DNA from: Bacillota bacterium
GTDB taxonomy: Bacteria; Bacillota; Clostridia; Lachnospirales; Lachnospiraceae
Direction of reading: 5' to 3'
NCBI GenBank assembly: GCA_023412855.1
Contig: JAEZRJ010000032.1
Span: forward strand, 1-19,535
DNA: 19,535 nt
In this document: one piece after another, positions 1-6,747 of the stretch
How positions within the stretch are numbered: the first letter of the stretch is position 1
Layout: each line of letters begins with the position of its first letter
The notes under the pieces: model-generated
What the model was told of the DNA's origin: nothing
The model's database searches: none
Seen by the model: only the letters and a program-made list of their open reading frames with translations
Program-made: the position numbers and the translations under genes

Positions 1-244
1 AAGCGTCCCAGCCCATGGGATGAACGATATAGTGCCCGCCGTTCATCATCTTATAACGGCTCCACACATCAGAGATCACATATCCTCTCCAATGCCCTAC
101 GTGAAGTCCGTTTCCCGACGGATACGGGAACATATCCAGACAGTAATATTTAGGCTTCTTCCCATCGTCTACGTTCACGGGCTTATTTTCCCACTCCTTG
201 CGCCATTTTTCTTCAATCTCTCTGTGGTTATACGGTTGTGCCAT
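1..244 (-). CDS. leuS: leucyl-tRNA synthetase, N-terminal part (cut by window edge)
   Basis: Minus-strand frame starting with ATG at 244-242; 81 codons lie inside the window and the gene runs off the left edge. The product joins leucine to tRNA-Leu in the cytoplasm. It begins MAQPYNHREIEEKWRKEWE and carries the class I synthetase signature block at residues 38-51 (MFPYPSGNGLHVGH, the HIGH element being HVGH), followed by RGYVISDVWSRYKMM and HPMGWDA, typical of the first 80 residues of LeuS. A GAGGGAGA-like ribosome binding site lies just upstream of the ATG, supporting this start. A near-consensus promoter and a short leader with a terminator-like hairpin precede it; no T-box motif is present. 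Identity is firm; only the N-terminus is visible. Confidence 0.96.
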   Translation of the reverse strand, partial: MAQPYNHREIEEKWRKEWENKPVNVDDGKKPKYYCLDMFPYPSGNGLHVGHWRGYVISDVWSRYKMMNGGHYIVHPMGWDA

Positions 245-270
245 CTTCTCTCCCTCACATTTTTTAAAAA

Positions 271-292
271 TTTTACGCCGGATGGCGCAAAA
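271..292 (-). terminator. terminator-like hairpin in the leuS leader (candidate attenuator)
   Basis: Read on the minus strand, TTTTGCGCC, a 4-base loop (ATCC) and GGCGTAAAA form a 9-bp stem with one G-U pair, followed by five U residues. It lies between the leuS promoter and the leuS start, so it would act inside the leader. An 11-codon frame (ATG at 307-305 reading MYLKYVLRHPA, stop codon inside the hairpin's 3' arm) overlaps it. That frame has two Leu codons but no clear ribosome binding site. Whether it terminates is inference. Confidence 0.5.
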
Positions 293-328
293 CATATTTT
301 AAGTACATTATTTTATAAAACACCGATA

Positions 329-357
329 ATTTTATACTTTTTCCCTTATCATGTCAA
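329..357 (-). promoter_or_regulatory. leuS promoter (sigma-A type)
   Basis: On the minus strand, TTGACA (357-352), a 17-nt spacer and TAAAAT (334-329) give a near-consensus housekeeping promoter pointing at leuS. The start point would be near 322, giving a leader of roughly 80 nt. Confidence 0.85.
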
Positions 358-397
358 GGTTTGCGGCCCCTTTTCTCTATTTATTCTGTTGCGGATT

Positions 398-530
398 GTT
401 ACTGTTCACTCCGTTCACAGTAACACATGATTTCTGCATGCAGATTCACTATGCGAAGCAGAAATCATCTCTTGAATCACATTCTTACGCAGCTTAACAG
501 CAAGTGTTAAGCTACTGTGTGAACAGTAAC
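398..530. repeat. structured intergenic repeat, copy A
   Basis: A 133-bp element bounded by perfect 12-bp inverted repeats, GTTACTGTTCAC (398-409) and GTGAACAGTAAC (519-530). Inside are an 11-bp perfect inverted repeat, ATGATTTCTGC (427-437) with GCAGAAATCAT (458-468), and an 8-bp hairpin, GCTTAACA (492-499) with TGTTAAGC (505-512). A further CAGTAAC at 418-424 can also pair with the left end. A diverged copy is at 15975-16122. No coding frame or transposase is present, so it resembles a MITE- or REP-like mobile intergenic element or a conserved structured site. It lies between the fusA-like gene and the leuS promoter, 40 bp upstream of the -35 box. Confidence 0.8.
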
Positions 531-562
531 TGCAGATTACCTTTCATTAAGGCGATGCGAAA

Positions 563-598
563 CGGGATGCCGTATGCTTTGTACATTACGACATCCCG
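563..598 (-). terminator. hairpin terminator behind the EF-G-like gene
   Basis: Arms CGGGATGCCGTA (563-574) and TACGACATCCCG (587-598) pair over 12 positions with one wobble. On the minus strand the hairpin is followed by only a short U run, so it is a moderately convincing intrinsic terminator about 30 bp past the stop codon at 627. Confidence 0.6.
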
Positions 599-626
599 CT
601 TTCTATTATCAACCCTTTTTCATGCT

Positions 627-2714
627 TTATTCTTCGCCGCCTTCCGCTACCTTGGCGGCTCTTGCTGCAACCTCTTTCTCCTGCACATCGCTGGGTGCCT
701 GCTCATATCTGGCGAATTCATAAGCGAAGTTACCCCTTCCTCCGGTCATGGAGCGCAAATCCGTACAGTATCCGAACAATCCCGTCATAGGGATATCCGC
801 TTCGATTACCTGCTTGCCTCCTACCGGATTCATACCGAGTACGCGGCCCCGTCTCTTATTCAGATCGCCCATAACGTCGCCGGTATAAGCGTCGGGGACT
901 GTTACTTTCAAGGACGCGATAGGCTCTAACAAAATGGGGCCTGCTTCCATAAAGCCCTTCTTGAACGCCTGAATGGTAGCCATCTTAAACGCCATTTCCG
1001 AAGAATCCACCGGATGATAGGAACCGTCGTACAGAATGCCCTTCACTCCCACTACCGGATATGCCGCAAGAGGTCCTTTCAGAACCGATTCCTGTAAGCC
1101 CTTTTCTACCGCGGGGAAGAAGTTCTTCGGCACAGCACCGCCTACAACTTCCTGTGCAAACTCATAAGGAGTCTGCAAATCTCCGGAAGGAGCAAATCTC
1201 ATTTTAACATGGCCGTACTGACCGTGTCCGCCGGACTGCTTTTTATATTTATATTCTACGTCTGAGGTCTTCTTTATTGTCTCACGGAAGGCTACTTTAG
1301 GCTGTGTCAACTCTATCTCTACCTTGTATTCGTTCTGCAGTCTGCTGATAACTACCTCAAGATGCAGGTCTCCCATTCCGTAGAGAAGCATCTGTCTGTT
1401 CTCCGCATCATTCACTACCTTAAGCGTCTGATCCTCATGCATCATCTTCTGCAAAGACTGGGAAATCTTATCGATATCGCCTTTATTTTTCGCATGATAT
1501 CTCATATAAGTGTAGGGGACGGAAATCTCCGCTTTTCCATATTTGATAGTGGTCGCCTTGGTGGAAAGCGTATTTCCTGTTCTGGCTGCAGTCAGCTTGG
1601 CTATCGCCCCGATATCTCCTGCATGGAGCTCGTTTACCTCCAAAGGCTTACTTCCCTGAAGAATATAAAGCTTGCCCACCTTCTCCTCCACATCCTTATC
1701 GCAGTTATATATGAGATCATCGGTCTTAAATACGCCCGAGCATACCTTCACCAAGGAATATTTCCCGATAAACGGGTCCACGATGGTCTTAAAAATATAT
1801 GCGGATTTCGCTTTCGAGAAATCATAGTTCGCTTGAAAAATCTCATTAGTCTTCAAATTAATTCCGGCAATTTCCTTATTTTCCGGGCTGGGCATATATT
1901 TTACGATATCGTCCAGCAGCGTGTAGATTCCCTGACATAAAAGACTGGAACCCATGGTCATGGGCACAATCGTTCCATCAATGACATTTGTACGGAGGGC
2001 CGCCCTTATTTCCGCCTCCGAGAAGGTATCTCCGCCGAAGTATCTCTCCATGAATTCTTCGCTGGTCTCCGCCACCGCTTCTAACAACGTATCTCTGTAA
2101 AGCTGGAGATTAGCCTTGCTGTATTCCGGCACCTCACATTCCACAACATCCTTCCCCTGCCAACGATAACCGGCCTCAGTAATAACGTTGACATAACCTA
2201 CGAATTTCTCGTTTTCACGAATGGGCAGATGGAAAGGCGCCATCTTCTTGCCATATGTATTCGTCATGTCCTCTACAACCTGACGGAAGGAGGCATTGTC
2301 CACATCCATATCCGTTACGAAAATAAAACGGGGCAGCTTATATTTATCACATAACTCCCATGCTTTCTCCGTCCCGACTTCCACCCCTGCCTTGCCCGAT
2401 ACTACGATGATTGCTGCATCCGCCGCGCTGACTGCTTCCTCTACTTCGCCTACGAAATCAAAAAATCCCGGCGTATCCAAAATATTTATCTTAATCCCTT
2501 CCCATTCGATAGGAACTACCGAAGAGGAAATAGATATTTGTCTTTTCTGCTCTTCTTTTCCAAAATCGCTTACTGTATTGCCATCGGTTACCTTGCCCAT
2601 TCTCGAGGTAATACCAGATAAATATGCCATCGATTCAACCAGACTTGTCTTGCCGCTTCCCCCGTGTCCGAGCAATACTACGTTTCTAATCTTGTCAGTT
2701 GTGTAAACATTCAT
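627..2714 (-). CDS. elongation factor G-like GTPase (EF-G-II type paralogue)
   Basis: 695 residues, the full EF-G length. The G domain has a P-loop (GHGGSGKTS, 16-24), a switch I region (RQISISSSV, 58-66) and switch II DTPGFFDF (80-87). Domain IV shows the SGGHGQYGHV block (494-503) and the HPVDSSEMAF tip (567-576), followed by the C-terminal GDVMGDLNKRRGRV segment (612-625). Compared with translational EF-G, the switch II His (DTPGH) is Phe and the guanine-recognition NKxD is TDMD (134-137). This matches the divergent EF-G-like family rather than the main fusA, which usually sits with rpsL/rpsG. Its ribosomal role is not established from sequence; a recycling, stress or specialised elongation role is possible. 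The start is supported by GGAGGA six bases upstream. It is a single gene, divergent from aroF. Confidence 0.9.
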   Translation of the reverse strand: MNVYTTDKIRNVVLLGHGGSGKTSLVESMAYLSGITSRMGKVTDGNTVSDFGKEEQKRQISISSSVVPIEWEGIKINILDTPGFFDFVGEVEEAVSAADAAIIVVSGKAGVEVGTEKAWELCDKYKLPRFIFVTDMDVDNASFRQVVEDMTNTYGKKMAPFHLPIRENEKFVGYVNVITEAGYRWQGKDVVECEVPEYSKANLQLYRDTLLEAVAETSEEFMERYFGGDTFSEAEIRAALRTNVIDGTIVPMTMGSSLLCQGIYTLLDDIVKYMPSPENKEIAGINLKTNEIFQANYDFSKAKSAYIFKTIVDPFIGKYSLVKVCSGVFKTDDLIYNCDKDVEEKVGKLYILQGSKPLEVNELHAGDIGAIAKLTAARTGNTLSTKATTIKYGKAEISVPYTYMRYHAKNKGDIDKISQSLQKMMHEDQTLKVVNDAENRQMLLYGMGDLHLEVVISRLQNEYKVEIELTQPKVAFRETIKKTSDVEYKYKKQSGGHGQYGHVKMRFAPSGDLQTPYEFAQEVVGGAVPKNFFPAVEKGLQESVLKGPLAAYPVVGVKGILYDGSYHPVDSSEMAFKMATIQAFKKGFMEAGPILLEPIASLKVTVPDAYTGDVMGDLNKRRGRVLGMNPVGGKQVIEADIPMTGLFGYCTDLRSMTGGRGNFAYEFARYEQAPSDVQEKEVAARAAKVAEGGEE

Positions 2715-2912
2715 ATAAATTCCTCCAATTTTCGCAGTTTTTGGGCATTTTTCCTAGGCTGTAATTTGAGTCATACACTGCCCTTTTACTCCCATGTGTA
2801 TATTTTACTAAAAGCTCATAAATATTACAAGTCAATTTAAACATTCTGCACATGTTTTTTGTTTCATTCCAAAACGCAGCAAAATAACACCTCAATATCT
2901 CAGGCCGCCGCG
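2715..2912. other. divergent intergenic region, EF-G-like gene side
   Basis: AT-rich spacer between the EF-G-like gene and the aroF promoter. On the minus strand a TTGACT (2835-2830) is visible but no well-spaced -10 partner: TAGTAA needs a 19-nt spacer and TAAAAT 22 nt, so the promoter of the EF-G-like gene is not fixed. I see no hairpin terminator, T-box or convincing small gene here. Confidence 0.4.
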
Positions 2913-2941
2913 TTGACTTTCATACGTTGAAGTGTTATATT
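2913..2941 (+). promoter_or_regulatory. promoter of the aroF-tyrA-aroA operon
   Basis: TTGACT (2913-2918), a 17-nt spacer and TATATT (2936-2941) form a good housekeeping promoter. The start point would be near 2948, leaving a leader of about 100 nt before aroF. No T-box motif or terminator hairpin is seen in that leader. Confidence 0.75.
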
Positions 2942-3049
2942 ATCAATGTGAATTGCCGTATATATCCGCATGGGAAACACATAGTAAAAGTATATGCAAA
3001 AGTCACAGAGATATTAATATTAAAAATAGAAAAGAAAGAGGAAAATAAT

Positions 3050-4078
3050 ATGATTATTGTAATGAAACCGAATGCTGCACCGAAAAGTATCGAGTCGGTC
3101 GTTTCTTATATCGAAAATAATGGCTTGCAAACTCATCTCTCAAAAGGAGAGGAGGTTACCATTATCGGTATTGTCGGAGATAAGTCGAAACTTCCTACGG
3201 AAAACCTGATCAGCTTCAAGGATGTGGATCGCATCGTACCGGTTACGGAAAGCTACAAACTGGCTAACCGGAAGTTCCATCCCGATCCCACCGCCGTAAA
3301 GGTTGGCAATACTCAGATCGGACCGGGCAACATGACCATTATGGCAGGTCCCTGCGCCGTGGAAACAGAGGAACAGCTTATGTGTATCGCCCGGGCGGTG
3401 AAAAAGTCCGGCGCTACGATTCTGCGCGGAGGCGCCTACAAACCAAGAACCTCTCCCTATTCCTTCCAAGGGCTGGAAGAAGAGGGTCTTCGTTACATGC
3501 AGACGGCTAAGAAGGAAACCGGCCTCTCCACTATCTGCGAGGTGGTGAGCAACGAGGCGATAGAAGCAGCCGTCAAGTACGTAGATATGATTCAGATCGG
3601 CGCAAGAAATATGCAGAATTTCATCCTGCTTAAGGAGGCAGGGCGTTCCGGTCTTCCCGTCTTACTTAAAAGAGGTCTGTGCGCTACCATCGATGAATGG
3701 CTGAACGCTGCCGAATACATTATTGCCGAAGGCAATCCAAACGTGGTACTGTGCGAAAGAGGTATCCGTACCTTTGAAACTGCCACGAGGAACACCCTGG
3801 ACTTAAGCGCTGTTCCCGTTTTAAAAGAAAAAACTCACCTTCCGGTTATCGCAGATCCCTCCCATTCCACGGGCGCTTACAAATATGTGCCGCCCATGGC
3901 AAAAGCGGCGGTTGCCTGCGGCGCGGACGGGCTGATGATAGAGGTACATGACAATCCTGCCTGCGCGCTTTCGGACGGTCCGCAGTCCCTGACCTTCGAA
4001 AAGTTCGACAAGCTGGCAAAGGAGCTCAAACCGCTCTGCGATTTAATGGGACGGGAATTTACGGGGATAACTCTATGA
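3050..4078 (+). CDS. aroF: 3-deoxy-7-phosphoheptulonate synthase (DAHP synthase, AroF type)
   Basis: 342 residues from ATG 3050. It condenses phosphoenolpyruvate and erythrose 4-phosphate, the first step of the shikimate pathway. The N-terminal ~70 residues (MIIVMKPNAAPKSIESVV...) form the ferredoxin-like regulatory domain of the type I-beta enzymes, the site of aromatic feedback in characterised homologues. The catalytic barrel follows: AGPCAVET (99-106), LRGGAYKPRTSPYSFQG (125-141), QIGARNMQN (182-190), LLKRG (205-209), ADPSHSTG (268-275) and IEVHDNP (297-303). Expected metal ligands are Cys102, His272, Glu298 and Asp309. An upstream in-frame ATG at 2927 would overlap the promoter and add 41 residues unlike the family; AGAGG eight bases before 3050 favours the shorter form. 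It is first gene of the operon and overlaps tyrA by 4 bp. Confidence 0.96.
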   Translation: MIIVMKPNAAPKSIESVVSYIENNGLQTHLSKGEEVTIIGIVGDKSKLPTENLISFKDVDRIVPVTESYKLANRKFHPDPTAVKVGNTQIGPGNMTIMAGPCAVETEEQLMCIARAVKKSGATILRGGAYKPRTSPYSFQGLEEEGLRYMQTAKKETGLSTICEVVSNEAIEAAVKYVDMIQIGARNMQNFILLKEAGRSGLPVLLKRGLCATIDEWLNAAEYIIAEGNPNVVLCERGIRTFETATRNTLDLSAVPVLKEKTHLPVIADPSHSTGAYKYVPPMAKAAVACGADGLMIEVHDNPACALSDGPQSLTFEKFDKLAKELKPLCDLMGREFTGITL

Positions 4079-5175
4079 AACAACTGACCTTGGGTTTTAT
4101 CGGTCTGGGGCTTGTCGGCGGTTCCATCGCCAAAGCGCTGAAAGCAGCATGCCCTGAGATCTCTATAATCGCATATGACATAAACGGCAGTACTCTGGCT
4201 CTTGCCATGGAGGACGGAATCGCAGATCACATCTCATCCTCTATCGATGCCTCTTTTTCAGCTTGTGACTATATCTTTTTATGTGCGCCGGTTTCGAAAA
4301 ACGATGAGAACCTAAAAGTCTTAAAACACTTCCTTACCCCCTCCTGCACTCTTACCGATGTGGGCAGCGTAAAGGGAGACATTCACCGCCATATCGAGGA
4401 AGCCGGTCTTTCCGGCCAGTTTATCGGCGGGCATCCCATGGCTGGAAGCGAGCGCTTTGGCTATATTAATTCCAAAGCCATCCTCTTGGAGAACGCTTAT
4501 TATATCCTTACTCCCACTCCTTCCGTTTCTGAGAAAAGAGTGGAGGATTTCCGACAGCTCGTCACTGCAATGGGAGCCATTCCCCTCGTTCTAAACGACG
4601 AACAGCACGATTACGTAACGGCGGCTGTCAGCCACCTTCCTCATATTATCGCTTCCTCGCTGGTAAATCTGGTCAAAGATTCCGACTCCAAGGATGGAAT
4701 CATGAAAATGATAGCGGCAGGGGGCTTCAAGGACATCACAAGAATCGCTTCTTCCTCTCCTGATATGTGGCAGCAAATCTGCCTGACCAACACGGAAAAT
4801 ATTGCGTCTTTACTGGAAGATTATGTAGAGGCCCTTATACGGATCAAGGAACAGCTTTACAGAAAGGATGCGCAGTTTCTTTACCGATTCTTCGATGAGG
4901 CCCGTATATACCGCGATTCCTTCATTGAGACCTCCAGCGGTCCCATTAAGAAGTCCTATTCCCTCACTATAGATATCGCCGATGAAGCAGGCGCTTTGGC
5001 TTCTATTGCCACCATGCTCGCTCTCAATAATATCAGCATCAAGAATATTGGCATCGTGCATAACAGAGAACTTGAGGAGGGAGCCCTTCGTATCGAATTC
5101 TACGAAGACGCTGCCATTCAAACCGCCAGAAAAATATTAAAAAGCCGCGGTTATGTTATCTATGATAAAAAATAA
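4075..5175 (+). CDS. tyrA: prephenate dehydrogenase with C-terminal ACT domain
   Basis: 366 residues. It oxidatively decarboxylates prephenate to 4-hydroxyphenylpyruvate in the tyrosine branch. The N-terminal Rossmann fold has GLGLVGGS (10-17); the catalytic region shows GGHPMAGSERFGY (118-130) and VSHLPH (185-190), then GGFKDITRIASSSPDMW (216-232). The helical dimerisation region leads to an ACT domain at about 295-366 (SLTIDIADEAGALASIATM), which in this family senses tyrosine or another aromatic effector. The start codon overlaps the aroF stop (ATGA), so translation is probably coupled. It is followed 14 bp later by aroA. Confidence 0.96.
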   Translation: MKQLTLGFIGLGLVGGSIAKALKAACPEISIIAYDINGSTLALAMEDGIADHISSSIDASFSACDYIFLCAPVSKNDENLKVLKHFLTPSCTLTDVGSVKGDIHRHIEEAGLSGQFIGGHPMAGSERFGYINSKAILLENAYYILTPTPSVSEKRVEDFRQLVTAMGAIPLVLNDEQHDYVTAAVSHLPHIIASSLVNLVKDSDSKDGIMKMIAAGGFKDITRIASSSPDMWQQICLTNTENIASLLEDYVEALIRIKEQLYRKDAQFLYRFFDEARIYRDSFIETSSGPIKKSYSLTIDIADEAGALASIATMLALNNISIKNIGIVHNRELEEGALRIEFYEDAAIQTARKILKSRGYVIYDKK

Positions 5176-5189
5176 GGAGGATTCCATCC

Positions 5190-6464
5190 ATGAAGTTTCA
5201 TAAGACGAAGGAACTAAAAGGAGAACTTTCGGTCCCCGGCGATAAGTCCATTTCCCATAGAGCGGTTATGTTCGGCTCTCTCGCTCTCGGTACCACGGAA
5301 GTTACCAATTTCCTGCAAGGGGCGGACTGCCTTTCCACCATTGACTGCTTCCGCCGCCTCGGCATCGAAATTGAAAACGAACCCGAAAAAATTACGATAC
5401 GCGGAAAAGGGCTGGATGGGCTGTCTGCGCCCTCTTCTATCCTGGATGCAGGTAACAGCGGTACTACTACCCGCCTTATCTCCGGCATTCTCGCCGCACA
5501 GCCATTCGAAAGCGTGCTGACCGGAGACGATTCCATAAAAAGTCGTCCGATGAAACGTATCATGGAGCCTTTGACCATGATGGGCGCGGATATCGTGAGC
5601 TTAAACGGCAATGACTGCGCCCCCCTTCGGATTACAGGCAAAAAGCTGCACGGTATCCACTACCGTTCTAAAGTGGCCTCTGCGCAGGTAAAATCCGCGA
5701 TCCTTCTGGCCGGACTCTACGCCGACACAGTCACCGAAGTGACAGAACCTGTGATCAGCCGGAATCATTCGGAAATCATGCTGGGTACCTTCGGTGCAAA
5801 GGTATGGACGAAGGGCACTACTGCCTTCATCGAACCCCGCCCTTCTTTAAAAGGTGCAAAAATCAACGTTCCCGGCGACATTTCCTCCGCCGCTTATTTC
5901 ATCGCCGCCGGCCTTATCGTTCCCGGTTCCGATATTCTCATTAAAAATGTGGGTATCAATCCAACCCGTGACGGTATCCTGAAGGTGGCAAAAGCTATGG
6001 GCGGAAATATCGAACTTCTTAATGTCAACCACGTAGGCGAGCCCACGGCTGACCTTCACGTTAGCTACAGCAGACTGCATGGCATTACCATTGAAGGGGA
6101 TATTATTCCCACATTGATCGACGAGCTTCCCGTTATTGCCGTCATGGCTGCTACCGCTCAAGGCACCACCGTAATAAAGGACGCCGCAGAGCTCAAGGTA
6201 AAAGAGTCCAATCGCATTGATGTCATGGTAAAATATCTCTCCTCCATGGGCTGCCAAATAATAGGCACCGAAGACGGAATGATCATCGAGGGAGGCCTCC
6301 CCTTGACGGGCAGTATCATTGACCCCCATGCGGATCACCGCATTGCAATGAGCTTCGCAGTTGCTTCGCTCATTGCCGAAGGAGAAACTGAGATTCTAAA
6401 CAGCGACATCGCATCCATCAGCTATCCGTCATTTTACTCGGATTTACGGAATTTACACGGATAG
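5190..6464 (+). CDS. aroA: 3-phosphoshikimate 1-carboxyvinyltransferase (EPSP synthase)
   Basis: 424 residues, normal family length. It transfers the enolpyruvyl group of PEP to shikimate 3-phosphate, the penultimate step to chorismate. Visible motifs are PGDKSISHR (16-24, with the substrate-binding Lys19), LDAGNSGTTTR (85-95), SRPMKR (118-123), SAQVKSAILLAGL (164-176), the catalytic region DELPVIAV (311-318), KVKESNR (336-342) and DHRIAMSFA (382-390). The sequence resembles Bacillus/Clostridium enzymes. AAGGAGG precedes the ATG. It closes the operon; other shikimate genes (aroB, aroC, aroE, aroK, pheA) are not in this window. Confidence 0.97.
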   Translation: MKFHKTKELKGELSVPGDKSISHRAVMFGSLALGTTEVTNFLQGADCLSTIDCFRRLGIEIENEPEKITIRGKGLDGLSAPSSILDAGNSGTTTRLISGILAAQPFESVLTGDDSIKSRPMKRIMEPLTMMGADIVSLNGNDCAPLRITGKKLHGIHYRSKVASAQVKSAILLAGLYADTVTEVTEPVISRNHSEIMLGTFGAKVWTKGTTAFIEPRPSLKGAKINVPGDISSAAYFIAAGLIVPGSDILIKNVGINPTRDGILKVAKAMGGNIELLNVNHVGEPTADLHVSYSRLHGITIEGDIIPTLIDELPVIAVMAATAQGTTVIKDAAELKVKESNRIDVMVKYLSSMGCQIIGTEDGMIIEGGLPLTGSIIDPHADHRIAMSFAVASLIAEGETEILNSDIASISYPSFYSDLRNLHG

Positions 6465-6474
6465 AAGATCGCCG

Positions 6475-6600
6475 CAGCTTTTGTTCTTTAATAGAAAAAC
6501 CTCCTATTAAAGAAAGATAGGTGCGCAGCTACGCGCGCGGAACAAAAGCTGTGCTGTTAAAGTATTTGGCCACGAAAGTGCACGAAGCGCACTTTTGTTC
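6475..6600. repeat. multi-hairpin intergenic element behind aroA
   Basis: An outer 12-bp perfect inverted repeat, CAGCTTTTGTTC (6475-6486) and GAACAAAAGCTG (6540-6551), encloses a 9-bp hairpin, CTTTAATAG (6486-6494) with CTATTAAAG (6504-6512), and a GC-rich patch (GCGC...GCGC). The central GAACAAAAG (6540-6548) also pairs exactly with a second CTTTTGTTC at 6592-6600, so two alternative folds are possible. There is no coding frame. It may be part of the aroA terminator, a repeat element or a structured RNA; I cannot tell which. Confidence 0.6.
6575..6596 (+). terminator. hairpin, probable terminator of the aroF-tyrA-aroA operon
   Basis: AAAGTGC (6575-6581), a 7-base loop and GCACTTT (6589-6595), ending in a TTTT run. 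It is a modest intrinsic terminator by stem length, about 110 bp after the aroA stop and within the larger structured element. Confidence 0.5.
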
Positions 6601-6657
6601 AACTTTACCACTATTTTCTAGTTTTCATGTACAACTTGCTCATTTTGCTTAGGCTAA

Positions 6658-6686
6658 TTGTATTTTTCGACAAAGAATGCTACAAT
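6658..6686 (+). promoter_or_regulatory. chemoreceptor gene promoter (extended -10)
   Basis: TACAAT (6681-6686) preceded by TG one base upstream (an extended -10), with a weak TTGTAT at 6658-6663 and a 17-nt spacer. No flagellar sigma-28-type motif was recognised. It lies about 60 bp before the ATG at 6748. Confidence 0.55.
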
Positions 6687-6747
6687 TAACATAATAATAG
6701 GTGTAGAACAACTTGATCATGCTTTTAGAACAGGGGGTACTACAAAA

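Noticed and set aside
20..430. 136-codon plus-strand frame at the left edge
   Set aside because: It lies antisense to leuS and runs through its promoter and into the repeat; the LeuS frame explains the region.
398..530. CRISPR array or tRNA-like element
   Set aside because: There are only two distant copies, no regularly spaced direct repeats, and no tRNA arms; the pattern is inverted repeats and hairpins.
245..626. T-box leader in front of leuS
   Set aside because: No GGGTGG-type T-box sequence or specifier stem could be found on the minus strand here, unlike the clear one in front of pheS.
504..929. 141-codon plus-strand frame running into the EF-G-like gene
   Set aside because: It is mostly antisense to the conserved C-terminal coding sequence and has no recognisable domain.
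2695..2895. 66-codon minus-strand frame overlapping the start of the EF-G-like gene
   Set aside because: It overlaps the ribosome binding site and first codons of the EF-G-like gene, has no family resemblance and no ribosome binding site; it is a chance frame in the intergenic region.
2927..3049. Longer N-terminus for AroF starting at ATG 2927
   Set aside because: The codons overlap the -10 box, the added 41 residues are unlike the family, and a better ribosome binding site precedes ATG 3050.
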